From positions 31,498-95,497 of the forward strand of contig PHEB01000007.1 in the NCBI GenBank assembly GCA_002842735.1: a stretch of 64,000 bases of DNA, read 5' to 3'. This stretch comes from Alphaproteobacteria bacterium HGW-Alphaproteobacteria-7. GTDB taxonomy: Bacteria > Pseudomonadota > Alphaproteobacteria > Sphingomonadales > Sphingomonadaceae. Within the stretch, counting starts at the first letter, position 1. Each line of letters starts with the position of its first letter. Of this stretch, positions 34,347 through 44,283 are shown piece by piece. The notes beneath the pieces were generated by a model. It did no database searches. It was not told the DNA's origin and saw nothing but the letters and a program-made list of their open reading frames with translations. The position numbers and the translations under genes were made by a program.

Positions 34347-34478
34347 ATGATTCAATATCCGGGGCGTCCGGGGCCTTCTCCAAGGCCAGATCCTCGCCCG
34401 TCGCCACGACCACTGCCGGGAGATCATCGACCCAATCGACCGATCCATCCGGCTGACCGGCCCCGCCCATACGCGTGA
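34347..34478 (+). CDS. Proline/arginine-rich small protein
   Basis: A 43-residue ORF, MIQYPGRPGPSPRPDPRPSP and onward, with about 40 percent Pro and many Arg spaced as PRP repeats. It lies 11 bases after the YjzC-like gene and has a strong AAGGAGA ribosome site before ATG 34347. It ends just ahead of an intrinsic terminator, so the two small genes look like a complete transcription unit. No homologue is recognised. Pro/Arg-rich peptides of this size can be antimicrobial or nucleic-acid binding, but that is only a suggestion. Confidence 0.55.
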   Translation: MIQYPGRPGPSPRPDPRPSPRPLPGDHRPNRPIHPADRPRPYA

Positions 34479-34499
34479 CCGGGCAATCAACCTCTCGAA

Positions 34500-34537
34500 G
34501 GGCCAAGCGGAGCTCTCACGTGCCGCTTGGCCCTTTT
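34500..34537 (+). terminator. Rho-independent terminator after the small-protein unit
   Basis: GGGCCAAGCGG (34500-34510) and CCGCTTGGCCC (34523-34533) form a perfect 11-bp stem with a 12-base loop, followed by TTTT at 34534-34537. It ends the transcript of the YjzC-like and proline-rich genes. Confidence 0.9.
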
Positions 34538-34550
34538 GTTGGAAGAAGCC

Positions 34551-34748
34551 ATGCACCGATTTAGATAATGCGCGATTTACGGTACCTCCTACAACGAAAG
34601 CGCAAGGATCCTGACGATTTCGTTCACCAGTTCGGGGCGCAGCTACGACTACTACAATGCTTCCCTACACATCTGGCACGGCCTCACCACGGCATCGTCG
34701 GCGGGGGAATATTTCAACCACTTCATCCGCGATCAATACGCGGCGTGA
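34551..34748 (+). pseudogene. KTSC domain protein with a premature stop at codon 6
   Basis: Read from ATG 34551 (ribosome site GGAAGAAG), the frame is MHRFR, stop TAA at 34566-34568, then CAIYGTSYNESARILTISFT and SSGRSYDYYNASLHIWHGL, ending GEYFNHFIRDQYAA at 34748. This is a full-length KTSC-type domain (about 65 residues; conserved SYN, YDYYN, ASSAGEYFN and IRDQY). No ATG, GTG or TTG follows the stop before the domain, so one stop codon has silenced the gene unless CTG or readthrough is used. KTSC proteins are small and of unknown role, often near nucleic-acid enzymes. Confidence 0.75.
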
Positions 34749-34793
34749 AGCTGGCGGGGCCGCCCGTCGACTGTGGTCCCGCTAAACACATTA

Positions 34794-34883
34794 CCGTCAC
34801 CCCGGCACAGGCCGGGGCCCAGCTCCCTTCCATTAACCTCAGCACCCAGCCGCTCTGGGTCCCGGCCTGCGCCGGGATGACGG
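34794..34883. repeat. Palindromic REP-like element
   Basis: Two 29-base arms, 34794-34822 (CCGTCACCCCGGCACAGG...) and 34855-34883 (...GCCTGCGCCGGGATGACGG), are inverted copies of each other with three mismatches and a 32-base spacer. Each arm contains its own small GC hairpin. Such GTCACCCCGGC / GCCGGGATGACGG elements are widespread intergenic repeats in bacteria. The rest of the 34749-34947 gap holds nothing else recognisable. Confidence 0.8.
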
Positions 34884-34947
34884 GCGCGCTCCTCCGCGCA
34901 CTCTCAAAGCAACCTTTTATCAAGCCCTTGGACGCTATGCCTGCGCT

Positions 34948-35286
34948 ATGGATTGGCTTGCTCCCGCACTCGACACCGCTTTGCGCCCCGAAAACATCGT
35001 CACCGCGATCATCGTGATGAATTTCCTCGCGTTCGCCGCCTTCGGGATCGACAAGTCGCGGGCCGAGCGTGGGGCGTGGCGCATTTCGGAGGGGACGCTG
35101 TTGCAACTGGCCTTCCTCGGCGGAACCATAGGGGCCTATGCCGGACGCGCGATGTTCCGGCACAAGACGCGCAAGCAACCCTTCAGCGGCCAGCTCCACA
35201 CCATCGCTGTCTTGCAGCTATGCGCGGCAGCGGGGCTGATCGGGTATTACCACTATGGCGAGGAACTGGCGCTACTCCTCCTCTAA
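34948..35286 (+). CDS. DUF1294 family membrane protein
   Basis: A 112-residue protein with about three membrane segments and the DUF1294 motifs [40 protein letters not shown] and [14 protein letters not shown]1294 proteins are small inner-membrane proteins of unknown function, sometimes fused to a cold-shock domain; no such domain is present here. It has no clear ribosome site. It converges with the cusA gene, overlapping its end by 4 bases (35283-35286). Confidence 0.85.
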   Translation: MDWLAPALDTALRPENIVTAIIVMNFLAFAAFGIDKSRAERGAWRISEGTLLQLAFLGGTIGAYAGRAMFRHKTRKQPFSGQLHTIAVLQLCAAAGLIGYYHYGEELALLLL

Positions 35287-38200
35287 TCACTGACCTCAAA
35301 CCCGCCGTGGCTGCGCCGCCGCCGCATCAGCAGATAGGCGGCGGGCAGGACGAACATTGATAATAGCGGCGCGGTGATCATCCCGCCGATCATCGGCGCG
35401 GCGATGCGGCTCATCACTTCGGAACCCGCGCCCGTGCCGATCAGCACCGGCAGCAGCCCCGCCAGAATGGTCGCCACCGTCATCGCCTTGGGCCGCACCC
35501 GCAGCAGCGCGCCTTCGCGGATCGCCGCCGACACCGCTTCGGCATCCGGATCGTCCCCGTGCCGGGCCAGCGCGGATTTGAGATAGATCATCATTACCAC
35601 GCCAAATTCTGCCGAAACTCCGGCCAGCGCGATGAACCCCACGGCGGTCGCCACCGACTGGTTATAGCCCAGCAGATAAAGCAGCCAGAACCCGCCGGTC
35701 AGCGCAAAGGGCAGCGTGGCCATAATCAGCAGCGCCTCATCCAGCCGCCGGAAGATCAGGTAGAGCAGCAGGAAAATGATTCCCAGCGTCGCCGGAACCA
35801 CGATTTGCAGCCGTTCATAGGCGCGTTCCATATATTGGAACTGCCCGGCATAGGACAGGCTGACCCCCGGCGGCAGGGTGACATCGCGCGCCACCGCTTG
35901 CTGGATATCACCCACCACCGCCGCCAGATCGCGCCCGCGCGCATCGACATAGACATAGCTGGTCGGCCGCCCCTGTTCGCTTTTCAGCATCGGCGGCCCA
36001 TCGCTCACCGCGATGCGGGCGAGAGTGCCCAGCGTGATCTGCCCGCCCGCCGGCGTCAGCAGCGGCAGGTTGCGCAATTCGTCCACGCTATCGCGGATTT
36101 CGCGCGGATAGCGGACATTGATCGGATAGCGCGCCACGCCTTCCACGGTGCGTCCGATATTCGCTCCGCCGATGGCACCCGCCACGATCTGCTGCACATC
36201 GGCGATGTTGAGGCCATATCGCGCCGCCGCCGCCCGGTCGATGGTGACATCGATATAGCGCCCGCCCGTCAGCCGTTCCGCGAGCGCCGAGCTGACGCCG
36301 GGAACCTGCCGCGCTACACGCTCGACCTCAACGGCGGTGCGTTCCAGCTGCGCCAGATCCTCACCCGACAGCTTGATGCCGATCGGGCTTTTGATCCCGG
36401 TCGCCAGCATATCGATGCGATTGCGGATCGGCGGCACCCATACATTGGCGAGGCCCGGCACCTGCACCGCGCGGTCAAGTTCCTCCAGCAATTTGTCAGG
36501 CGTCATCCCGGCGCGCCATTGATCGCGCGGTTTGAACTGGATGGTGGTTTCAAACATCGTCAACGGGGCAGGGTCGGTGGCAGTATCGGCGCGGCCCGCC
36601 TTGCCGAACACGGTGGCAACTTCGGGCACGGATTTGATCATCCGGTCGGTGCGCTGGAGCAAGGCTGAGGCTTGTGCAGGTGACAGGCCGGGCAAGGCGG
36701 TCGGCATATAGAGCAGATCGCCTTCGTCCATCGGCGGCAGGAATTCGCCGCCCAGCCGCGATAGAGGCACCAGCGTGGTCGCAAACACCACCGCGGCGAT
36801 CACCAGCGCCGCCTTGGGCCGCCGCATCACCCAATCGAGGCCGGGGCGATAGGCGCGGGTCAACGCGCGGTTGAGGATGTTGCTGTCTTCGCGCGGGATC
36901 TTGCCGCGCACCAGCCAGCCGATCAGCACCGGCACCAGCGTGATCGAAAGGATCGCCGCCGCCGCCATCGCATAGGTTTTGGTGAAGGCCAGCGGCGCGA
37001 ACAGCCGCCCTTCCTGCGCCTGAAGGGTGAATACCGGAATGAACGACAGCGTGATGATCAGCAGGCTGAAGAACAGCGCCGGGCCAACTTCGCGCGATGC
37101 TGCGGCGACGATCCGCCACCGCTCTTCGCCTGAAATGGCGGCATCGGGGCGTTCGTCCATCCGGTGTTCGATATGTTTGTGAACATTTTCGATCATCACG
37201 ATGGCCGCATCCACCATCGCGCCAATCGCAATCGCGATGCCGCCCAGCGACATGATATTCGCGCTTACCCCTTGAAAGCGCATGATCAGGAACGCCGCCA
37301 GCACGCCCAATGGCAAGGTCAGGATCACCACCAGCGCCGATCGCGCGTGCCACAGGAACAGCGCGCAGATAATGCCGACGATGATGAATTCGGCGATCAG
37401 TTTGTGCGTCAGATTGCGGACCGAGGCATCGATCAGGTGCGAACGATCATAGGTGGTGACCACCTCGACGCCGTCCGGCAGGCTTGCGCGCAATTGATCG
37501 AGCCGCGCCTCAACCGCGGTAATCGCAGTGCGCACATCGGCGCCCTGGCGCAGCACGATGATGCCGCCAGCCACCTCGCCTTCGCCGTTCAATTCGGCAA
37601 TTCCGCGCCGCAGCTCCGGCCCCAGTTGGATATGCGCCACATCGCCCAGCGTCACCGGCACGCCGCCCGGCGCGGTGCGCAGCGCGATCTGGCGGAAATC
37701 GTCAAGATTGGCGAGATAGCCCGAGGCGCGAACCATATATTCGGCCTCGCCCAGTTCCACCACCGACCCGCCGGTTTCCTGATTGGCGGCCTGCACCGCG
37801 CTGACGACTTCGGCATGGGTGACACCGAGCGAGGCCATGCGATAGGGATCGAGCACGATCTGATATTGCCTGACCATCCCGCCCACGCTGGCGACTTCGG
37901 CCACGCCGGGGATGGTTTGCAGTTCATAGCGCAGGAACCAGTCCTGAATGCTGCGCAACCCCGCCAGATCGTGCCCACCGCTGCGATCAACCAGCGCATA
38001 TTCGTAAATCCAGCCGACCCCGGTGGCATCGGGGCCAAGCTGCGGCGTCACCCCGGCGGGCAGATCGCCCTGCGCCTGGCTGAGATATTCGAGCACGCGG
38101 CTGCGCGCCCAGTAAAGGTCAGTCCCGTCTTCAAAGATGACATAGACGAAGCTGTCACCAAACATCGAATAGCCGCGCACGGTTTCCACGCCCGGAACCG

Positions 38201-38423
38201 AAAGCAGGGTGGTCGAGAGCGGGTAAGTGACCTGGTCTTCGACGATTTGCGGGGCTTGCCCGGCGAAATTGGTCCGCACGACCACCTGCACATCGGACAG
38301 GTCGGGCAGCGCATCGACCGGGGTGGTGCGCACCGCCCACAGCCCGGCCAGCGTCAGCGCGATCACCGCGAGCACGATGAACACCCGGCCCGCAATTGCG
38401 CCGTCGATGATCCGCGCGATCAC
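35283..38423 (-). CDS. cusA: CusA/CzcA family heavy-metal efflux RND pump
   Basis: A 1046-residue RND transporter of the heavy-metal efflux group. The N-terminal region reads [20 protein letters not shown] and [20 protein letters not shown], hallmarks of CusA/CzcA; twelve membrane segments and two large periplasmic loops are evident, with [20 protein letters not shown] in the conserved charged membrane segment. It exports monovalent copper/silver or divalent metals with proton exchange. It is the last gene of a cusC-cusB-cusA operon with ATGA overlaps. Copper/silver is favoured because the partner CusB has the metal-binding N-terminal domain, but divalent metals remain possible. Confidence 0.92.
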   Translation of the reverse strand: MIARIIDGAIAGRVFIVLAVIALTLAGLWAVRTTPVDALPDLSDVQVVVRTNFAGQAPQIVEDQVTYPLSTTLLSVPGVETVRGYSMFGDSFVYVIFEDGTDLYWARSRVLEYLSQAQGDLPAGVTPQLGPDATGVGWIYEYALVDRSGGHDLAGLRSIQDWFLRYELQTIPGVAEVASVGGMVRQYQIVLDPYRMASLGVTHAEVVSAVQAANQETGGSVVELGEAEYMVRASGYLANLDDFRQIALRTAPGGVPVTLGDVAHIQLGPELRRGIAELNGEGEVAGGIIVLRQGADVRTAITAVEARLDQLRASLPDGVEVVTTYDRSHLIDASVRNLTHKLIAEFIIVGIICALFLWHARSALVVILTLPLGVLAAFLIMRFQGVSANIMSLGGIAIAIGAMVDAAIVMIENVHKHIEHRMDERPDAAISGEERWRIVAAASREVGPALFFSLLIITLSFIPVFTLQAQEGRLFAPLAFTKTYAMAAAAILSITLVPVLIGWLVRGKIPREDSNILNRALTRAYRPGLDWVMRRPKAALVIAAVVFATTLVPLSRLGGEFLPPMDEGDLLYMPTALPGLSPAQASALLQRTDRMIKSVPEVATVFGKAGRADTATDPAPLTMFETTIQFKPRDQWRAGMTPDKLLEELDRAVQVPGLANVWVPPIRNRIDMLATGIKSPIGIKLSGEDLAQLERTAVEVERVARQVPGVSSALAERLTGGRYIDVTIDRAAAARYGLNIADVQQIVAGAIGGANIGRTVEGVARYPINVRYPREIRDSVDELRNLPLLTPAGGQITLGTLARIAVSDGPPMLKSEQGRPTSYVYVDARGRDLAAVVGDIQQAVARDVTLPPGVSLSYAGQFQYMERAYERLQIVVPATLGIIFLLLYLIFRRLDEALLIMATLPFALTGGFWLLYLLGYNQSVATAVGFIALAGVSAEFGVVMMIYLKSALARHGDDPDAEAVSAAIREGALLRVRPKAMTVATILAGLLPVLIGTGAGSEVMSRIAAPMIGGMITAPLLSMFVLPAAYLLMRRRRSHGGFEVSD

Positions 38424-39664
38424 TTGCTTGCCCCTTCAGCGATGGGCCGCACCGTGATGCCCGAAAGGCTGGCTTCGGAATCGAGCAGGAACTGGCCCGA
38501 CACCACCACCTGTTCGCCTGCCGCCAGCCCGGCGAGCACCTCGACCTGGCCATTGGCCTCGCGCCCGATGCGTATTTCGGCGGGCAGGAACCCGCCTTTG
38601 CCCTGCGCCAACATCACCAGATTGCGCCGCCCGGTGCGGATTAGCGACTCTGCCGGGATCAGCAGCGCGTCGCGCGGTTCGGGTGACAGGGTGACTTGCG
38701 CGAACATACCGGGCCGCAGCCGCAGGCCGGGATTGGGCAATTCGGCGCGCACGGTAATCGTCCGGCTGTCCGCCTGCGCACTGGGCAGGATCGCGGTGAT
38801 CCGGCCAGAGAACATCTCACCGGGATAGGCCGTCAGCGCGGCCCGCACGGTCTGGCCGATGCTGATGTCGCCCGCCTGACTTTCTGGCACGGCGGCCTCC
38901 AGCCATACGGGGTTAAGCGCGGTGATTTCGGCCAAGGTCTGCCCGCTCACCACGCTCATCCCGCGCCGCACCGCCAGCATGGTGATCGCGCCCGAACTGG
39001 GTGCGGCGATGGTGATGACCGATTGCGGCTTGCCGCTGCGGGCAACCGCGGCAATCGTGCTGTCGGGCATTCCCAGCAGGCGCAACCGATCCCGCGCGGC
39101 ACGGGTCAGCGCGGCATCCCCAGTGGCGGCGACGGCGAGATATTCGGCCTGCGCCCCGCCCCATTCGGGGATCAGCAGATCGACCAGCGGGGTGCCTGCC
39201 GCCACCACATCATCGGGCGCATGGCCATAGGTGCGCTGGACAAACCCGCCCGAACGCGGCTGCACAATCGACACTTCGCGCGCATTATAGGCGATGCTGC
39301 CGGTGACGGTGGTTTCGGTATCGAGCGCGCCCATCGCGGCCTCAGCCGTGCGGATGCCGAGATTTTGCACCAGCGCCGGGTCGATGCTGACCCCGGCCTG
39401 CGCAGTATCTTCGCCCGCGCATTTGGGCACCAGCGGCATATCCATGAACGGCGATTTGCCGGGCTTGTCGAACCGCTGGCCGGGCACCATCGGATCATAC
39501 CAATAGAGCACATCGCATTCCGCCTGCGTGTCACCGCCTGCGGTATGGGCATCGCCGCCAAGCATCGACAGGCCATATCCCGCCGCGCCGCTGATCAGCG
39601 CCAGCATGACGCCGCCAGCAAGCATCCGTTGGCGATCCGACAGATTGTTCCAACCACTGCTCAT
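38420..39664 (-). CDS. cusB: Efflux RND periplasmic adaptor, CusB type
   Basis: A 414-residue membrane-fusion protein. After one N-terminal membrane anchor ([19 protein letters not shown]) comes a heavy-metal-binding domain, [20 protein letters not shown] then [14 protein letters not shown], characteristic of CusB. The rest has the lipoyl/beta-barrel core ([35 protein letters not shown]). It links the CusA pump to the outer-membrane channel and receives metal in the periplasm. Overlaps by ATGA with both neighbours. Confidence 0.92.
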   Translation of the reverse strand: MSSGWNNLSDRQRMLAGGVMLALISGAAGYGLSMLGGDAHTAGGDTQAECDVLYWYDPMVPGQRFDKPGKSPFMDMPLVPKCAGEDTAQAGVSIDPALVQNLGIRTAEAAMGALDTETTVTGSIAYNAREVSIVQPRSGGFVQRTYGHAPDDVVAAGTPLVDLLIPEWGGAQAEYLAVAATGDAALTRAARDRLRLLGMPDSTIAAVARSGKPQSVITIAAPSSGAITMLAVRRGMSVVSGQTLAEITALNPVWLEAAVPESQAGDISIGQTVRAALTAYPGEMFSGRITAILPSAQADSRTITVRAELPNPGLRLRPGMFAQVTLSPEPRDALLIPAESLIRTGRRNLVMLAQGKGGFLPAEIRIGREANGQVEVLAGLAAGEQVVVSGQFLLDSEASLSGITVRPIAEGASK

Positions 39665-40896
39665 AGCATTTGCTCCCCATAGGTCAGTCGCAAAACGGCG
39701 GCGGCCTCAACCGCAGCCGCCTCGCGTTCGAGGATGTCGAGTTCGAGCAGCGCCAGCGCGGTGCGGGCGGCGATCACATCGATCAGATCGGCGCGGCCTG
39801 CGGCAAAGCTGGCGGTTTCCAGATCAGCCCGGTCGCGCGCCAGTGGAAGCAATTCATCGCGCGCGCGCTGCCATTGGCGCATCGCGCTGTGCCATGCGGC
39901 CAGATCGGATTCGAACTGCGCGGTGATCGCGCGCAGCGTGTCCTGCCGCTCGGCCGCAGCGGCCATCGCCTGCGCTTCGGCGGCGGCGATGCGCGGCCTT
40001 TGCCGTTTGTCGGTGAACAGCGGCAGGGTGACTGAACCCAATACCGACACGGCGTTGCCAAAATCGGGGTCGCGCCGTCCGAACGTGGCGCTGACGCCGA
40101 AATCGGGCCGCAGGTCTGCCCGCGCCAGATCGCTTGCGGCATCGGCCCGCGCAGCCACCGCATCGGTCATCTGAACTTCGGGAATGCTGGCAAGATTGGC
40201 GCGCAGCCTTGCGGTATCGGCATCGGCGGGCGGGGCCACGCCTGACGCCACCGGATCAGAGCCGGGCAGGAACCGCACCAATCGCGCCCGGGCGCTGGCC
40301 AAGTCAGCCTCAATCCGGGTGCGCGCGTCATCGAGATCGAGCAGCGCGCGGCGAATTTCAAGGCTTTCGGCGGGCCGCGCCGATCCTGCCGCGACCGCGC
40401 TGCGCGCCACCGGCACAAGGCTGCGCAGATCATCTTGCGCCGCCTGAGCCAGCGCCAGCCGCTGCTGCGCGAAATAGAGCCCGATCCATGCCTGACCGGT
40501 GGCCGCAGCCACATCGCGGCGCGCCATGATCAGCCGGGCCTGCGTCACCTGTGTATCCGATAGCGCCAGCCCTTCCCGCGCATTGCGCTTGGCAAGATTG
40601 GGGATCGCCTGCTCCACTCCCAACTGAATCTGGGTGGGAGGCTGGCGATTTGGATTGAAAGCCGCTGCGCCAGTGACCGGCAAATTGGTGATCCCCCCGC
40701 GCAGCACCGGATCGGGTAGTTCATCGGCCGGCCCCACGGCTTCACGCGCGGCCTGGGCTTGCAAGGCGCGAGCCTCTAGTAGGGGTTGTTCGATCTGCGC
40801 CTGCCGCAGCGCTTCGGCATAGCCGACCGGCTGCGCGTGGGCGGCAGACGCAGCCGCCAATGCGGCCAGCGGCAACCAGCAAATTTTCCAGTTCAT
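39661..40896 (-). CDS. cusC: TolC family outer-membrane efflux channel, CusC type
   Basis: A TolC-family outer-membrane channel of 411 residues, with signal peptide MNWKICWLPLAALAAASAAH ending AHAQ and two repeated long helical regions rich in Ala, Arg and Gln (LRQAQIEQPLLEARALQAQA; ERQDTLRAITAQFESDLAAW). The ATG at 40896 follows a GCGAAGAG ribosome site and yields the signal peptide at once; the longer reading upstream has none. First gene of the efflux operon. No lipobox is seen, unlike E. coli CusC. Confidence 0.9.
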   Translation of the reverse strand: MNWKICWLPLAALAAASAAHAQPVGYAEALRQAQIEQPLLEARALQAQAAREAVGPADELPDPVLRGGITNLPVTGAAAFNPNRQPPTQIQLGVEQAIPNLAKRNAREGLALSDTQVTQARLIMARRDVAAATGQAWIGLYFAQQRLALAQAAQDDLRSLVPVARSAVAAGSARPAESLEIRRALLDLDDARTRIEADLASARARLVRFLPGSDPVASGVAPPADADTARLRANLASIPEVQMTDAVAARADAASDLARADLRPDFGVSATFGRRDPDFGNAVSVLGSVTLPLFTDKRQRPRIAAAEAQAMAAAAERQDTLRAITAQFESDLAAWHSAMRQWQRARDELLPLARDRADLETASFAAGRADLIDVIAARTALALLELDILEREAAAVEAAAVLRLTYGEQML

Positions 40897-41035
40897 CTCT
40901 TCGCCTCGCGTTGGCCCTCCTCTTATGTGAAAAGGGAGGGCTGCGATTACGGCGCCTGACAGCCTGCAATGGGCCAATCAGGCGCGCACCTTGCGCAATA
41001 GAGTCAGGCAAGGGCTATCGCCCTGCTGACACAAG

Positions 41036-41410
41036 CTACATGGCGAAGTTGGTTTGGGGAGGCGTGAGTTCGGGCGGGATCAGCTTACCGTAAAGCCTGC
41101 TGGAAAGCTGCGCCGTATAAATCGCGGGGTTGATCAGCGCAGGAGTGGGTGCAGGCTGATCCGGCCCTGTCATCGTCAAGGGGGCGGCACAGCCCATGTT
41201 GCCAAGGCAGCCCAAGGCCATATCTACACAGCAATTTGGTGCATCAGACGGGGTCATCGCGTCAGACGGGCTGGCTGCGTGGGCCATCATCTCGGCACAA
41301 TCGGCACCAGCCACCATCGCGCTTTGCGAAGGGGCAGCAGCATAGGCAGCGCTCTGCACAAACAGGCTGACAATGCAGCATATCAAGGCAAAAGCTTTCA
41401 ACCGGGCCAT
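41036..41410 (-). CDS. Cys/Met-rich exported protein upstream of the cus operon
   Basis: A 124-residue protein with signal peptide MARLKAFALICCIVSLFVQS ending AYAA. The mature part has a Cys/Met-rich stretch: ADCAEMMAHAA, then NCCVDMALGCLGNMGCAAP, giving five cysteines and several methionines in about 50 residues. It lies 139 bases before cusC on the same strand, so a periplasmic metal-binding or metal-sensing role with the CusABC pump is a reasonable inference. It does not match CusF by sequence motif. No other domain is recognised. Confidence 0.7.
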   Translation of the reverse strand: MARLKAFALICCIVSLFVQSAAYAAAPSQSAMVAGADCAEMMAHAASPSDAMTPSDAPNCCVDMALGCLGNMGCAAPLTMTGPDQPAPTPALINPAIYTAQLSSRLYGKLIPPELTPPQTNFAM

Positions 41411-41512
41411 GCCCGCAAGGATAGGTGAACGCTTGGCCGATTGCAACAAGCCGCCAGTCCAGCGCCAACGCATCAAAGGATCAGAGGCCCAGAGCCCCAG
41501 ATTAGATCGCAT

Positions 41513-42850
41513 TCATCCGGCGACCACTGCTTCGCGCCGAAACTTCGGAAACTCGGCATAGGTCAGACCGCGCCAGAGCCATTCGAGCGGGCCCATCTGA
41601 AAATGACGAAGCCACAACGGGCTGATGATCAGCTGCGCCGCCCAGATCGCGAATACGACATAATAGAGCTGGTGCCGTTCAAGCTGTCCGAACAGGCCCA
41701 GACCCACGAACAGGATCGCGCAGACCAGCGAATGGGTGAGATAATTGGTGAACGCCATCCGCCCGACGCAGGCCAGCGCGTGCTGAAACAGGGGAAATAC
41801 GCCCGATCGCACGATCAGCAAAAGCAGGCCGAGATGCCCCGCAGTGGTCGCTATCCGTCCAAGGTCATAGGTGATCCCGGACTGGCTCATGGCGAGAAGG
41901 CTGAACCCGTTATCAATGACCCAGCGTGTTTCGAACAGGTTGACAGTCAGCCCGACGCCATATCCGCACACGATCAACGCAAGGTAGAAACGGAGCGAAC
42001 GCGCAAGCGTGAAAACGCCCATTTTATACAGCGCCATACCGATCAACATCATGCTGAAAACATCGAAGAACCAGCGGTAAAAATACCAGCTCTCTGCATG
42101 GGCCGTCTCTTGCGCGACCTGCGCAAAGGCGCTCCAGTAACTGGCGGTTCTTTTTTCGACATAATCCTGTTGGGCTTCGGGTGACGGGCTGTATTCTTCC
42201 AGCGCTGACGCCCATTCACCGGCCCATGCTTTCTGATCGGCAGTCAGCTTTGCCCCTTCGGTTTGCGATGTCTCATAGGCGGCATGATTGCGCATCAAGT
42301 CCGAAGTGTCCTTGGCGTTCCATAGCGCGTTCGCCATCAGTCCCGCGACACCGATGATAATCAGCCACTTCGCGCTCAATTTGCGGAACGGAAAGACCAG
42401 CAGCGCGGTCAGCCCGTAGAAATACAGGATGTCGCCGCTCCATAGCAGGAAGAAGCCATTGATCATGCCGAACGCGATCAACCACAGGTTGCGGCGCGCA
42501 TAGATATCGGCGACGTCAGTGCGGCCCTTCGCCTCCAGCCGGGACGTGAACAGGATGATCCCTGCCCCGAACAGCATCGAGAACAACCCTCTTTGGGTTC
42601 CTTCGAAACCGATCTGGATGATCACCCAGGATAGCAGGTTGAGCCCCTCGGCACCGCCAGCATTCGTGGGATTGCCATAGGCGTGGGGCAGGCCGAAGCC
42701 GGTAATGTTCATCAGCAGAATGCCGAAAAGCGCGCCCCCCCTGACGAAGTCGAGCGCAACGATCCGGTCTGTCGCCGGCCCGGTTCGCGGCGTATCGGGT
42801 GTCGCTTCGGCGGAGCCGATCATGGGCGATCGAATGGCTGCACTCGTCAT
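41513..42850 (-). CDS. DUF418 family membrane protein
   Basis: A 445-residue membrane protein with about ten segments. It opens with RIVALDFVRGGALFGILLMN, the N-terminal motif of the YeiB/DUF418 group (related to membrane acyltransferases), and ends with the DUF418 domain (RMAFTNYLTHSLVCAILF, then PLWLRHFQMGPLEWLWRGLT). The specific reaction is not known. The ATG at 42850 has a GGGGGTA ribosome site. It lies downstream of the SDR gene on the same strand with a 63-base gap. Confidence 0.87.
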   Translation of the reverse strand: MTSAAIRSPMIGSAEATPDTPRTGPATDRIVALDFVRGGALFGILLMNITGFGLPHAYGNPTNAGGAEGLNLLSWVIIQIGFEGTQRGLFSMLFGAGIILFTSRLEAKGRTDVADIYARRNLWLIAFGMINGFFLLWSGDILYFYGLTALLVFPFRKLSAKWLIIIGVAGLMANALWNAKDTSDLMRNHAAYETSQTEGAKLTADQKAWAGEWASALEEYSPSPEAQQDYVEKRTASYWSAFAQVAQETAHAESWYFYRWFFDVFSMMLIGMALYKMGVFTLARSLRFYLALIVCGYGVGLTVNLFETRWVIDNGFSLLAMSQSGITYDLGRIATTAGHLGLLLLIVRSGVFPLFQHALACVGRMAFTNYLTHSLVCAILFVGLGLFGQLERHQLYYVVFAIWAAQLIISPLWLRHFQMGPLEWLWRGLTYAEFPKFRREAVVAG

Positions 42851-42913
42851 GAAATTACCCCCTACTTGTCCAAACTTGTCGGGTGATACCGTTTCGATGC
42901 GCGGCGCACCCCA

Positions 42914-43705
42914 TCAGAACACCGAATATCCGCCATCGACCGGCAAGGTGATGCCGGTGACGAAATTGGCGGCCGGGCTGGCCAGAAACACCGCCGCGCC
43001 CGCGCATTCTTGCGGTTCGCCCCACCGCCCTGCCGGAGTGCGCGCGATAAGCATTGCGTTGAAATCGCTCCAATCGGGATCGGCGCGCGCAATCTGCGTC
43101 ATTTCGGTCGCGATCCAGCCCGGCGCGATGGCGTTGACTTGGATACCGTGCGGCGCGAGTTCGATCGCCATGGATTTGGTCAGTTGCACAACCGCGCCTT
43201 TGGCCGCGGCGTAGGACGGCACGGCTGACGCGCCGAAGATCGAATACATGCTGGCAAGGTTGATGATCTTGCCGTGCCCGCGCTGCTGCATCGATGCCGC
43301 CGCCGCCTTTGACAGCAGGAAAGTTGCCGTCAGATGGGTGGCGATGGCGTTGTCCCAGCCTTGTTCCGATTGGTGCAGGACACCGCCGCTGACATCGGTA
43401 TTGCCGGCATTGTTGACGAGGATATCGATCGGGCCGAGCGCGCGCTCCACGCTCGCAATCGCGGGAGCGAGCGCGGCGCGGTCGGTCACATCGAGAATAT
43501 CGGCATGGGTGCGGCGGCCGATCCGTTCCAGTTCGGCCTCAACCTCGGCATTGCGATCGGCGTTGCGTGCTAGGATCGCGACGGCTGCGCCTGCCTGGGC
43601 AAGACCAATGGCGATCGCCCGCCCGATCCCCCGGTTGCCGCCTGTGACGAGCGCGACTTTGCCCGACAGGTCAAAATTGCAACGCGAAGGGCGGCCCTGT
43701 GTCAC
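42914..43705 (-). CDS. SDR family oxidoreductase
   Basis: A 263-residue short-chain dehydrogenase/reductase. The cofactor motif TGGNRGIG spans residues 21-28, NNAG is at 98-101, and the catalytic triad is Ser152, Tyr165 and Lys169 (SYAAAKGAV). RNADR after the second strand suggests NADP preference. The C-terminus has the PVDGGYSVF ending of the FabG-like classical group. The GTG start overlaps the VOC gene stop as GTGA, so the two are translated together, suggesting a shared small-molecule pathway. Substrate unknown. Confidence 0.9.
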   Translation of the reverse strand: MTQGRPSRCNFDLSGKVALVTGGNRGIGRAIAIGLAQAGAAVAILARNADRNAEVEAELERIGRRTHADILDVTDRAALAPAIASVERALGPIDILVNNAGNTDVSGGVLHQSEQGWDNAIATHLTATFLLSKAAAASMQQRGHGKIINLASMYSIFGASAVPSYAAAKGAVVQLTKSMAIELAPHGIQVNAIAPGWIATEMTQIARADPDWSDFNAMLIARTPAGRWGEPQECAGAAVFLASPAANFVTGITLPVDGGYSVF

Positions 43706-44283
43706 GCAGACAGCGCCTCAAGCCGCCCGCGGATGGGAGAAACTGGCGCGGCAAGGTCGATCGCCAGCAACTCCGCCTCGCTCGCCCCGCTGCGTAACCG
43801 GGCGAGCCAATCGGCCGGGTCATATTCGGTTCCGACCGGGTTGGCACCGATCCTGTCGCCTTGGAAATAATCGCGGCATTCGCCCTTGCTGGCGAAGCAA
43901 TCGACGCTGAACTCCATCTGGTTGCCATCGGGATCGGCGTAGTAGAGCGAAGCGCTCATCCCGTGATTGACGCACCAATAGGGCGCGATCCCCTTGGCTT
44001 TCAGGTCTTCCCAGGTTTCCAGCAATAGCGTTAGCGAGGGCACTTCGTAGGCGACATGATCCACCCCGACCGGCGCCTGCGCAGCATCGCCGCCATCAGG
44101 AGCAATCACCCCGAGGTCGGCAAAGGCCAGCCGGTGATGTTCATCATCAAAAGTAAGGAAGGCGAGCGCGGGGTTGCGATAGACGATTTCCGCCCCGAAC
44201 ACGGCCCGATACCAGTGCAGCATCGCCTCAAGCTGGTGCGTGCGATAGAAAACATGGGCAAGTTTGGGTGATGGCATTGCCAT
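43702..44283 (-). CDS. VOC family extradiol dioxygenase-like protein
   Basis: A 193-residue vicinal-oxygen-chelate protein with paired beta-alpha-beta-beta-beta modules. The three metal ligands of extradiol dioxygenases/glyoxalases are visible: His10 (LAHVFYRT), His76 (VDHVAYEV) and Glu124 (NQMEFSVD), together with YYADPDGNQMEF. This suggests an active metal centre; ring-cleavage of a catechol or a glyoxalase-type reaction are both possible. The ATG at 44283 follows AAGGGA, which rules out the longer reading. First gene of a two-gene operon with the SDR. Confidence 0.85.
   Translation of the reverse strand: MAMPSPKLAHVFYRTHQLEAMLHWYRAVFGAEIVYRNPALAFLTFDDEHHRLAFADLGVIAPDGGDAAQAPVGVDHVAYEVPSLTLLLETWEDLKAKGIAPYWCVNHGMSASLYYADPDGNQMEFSVDCFASKGECRDYFQGDRIGANPVGTEYDPADWLARLRSGASEAELLAIDLAAPVSPIRGRLEALSA

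Noticed and set aside
37164..38828. Long open frame (554 codons) on the + strand opposite cusA and cusB
   Set aside because: Antisense to clear RND pump and adaptor genes, with His/Arg-rich low-complexity product and no family motif.
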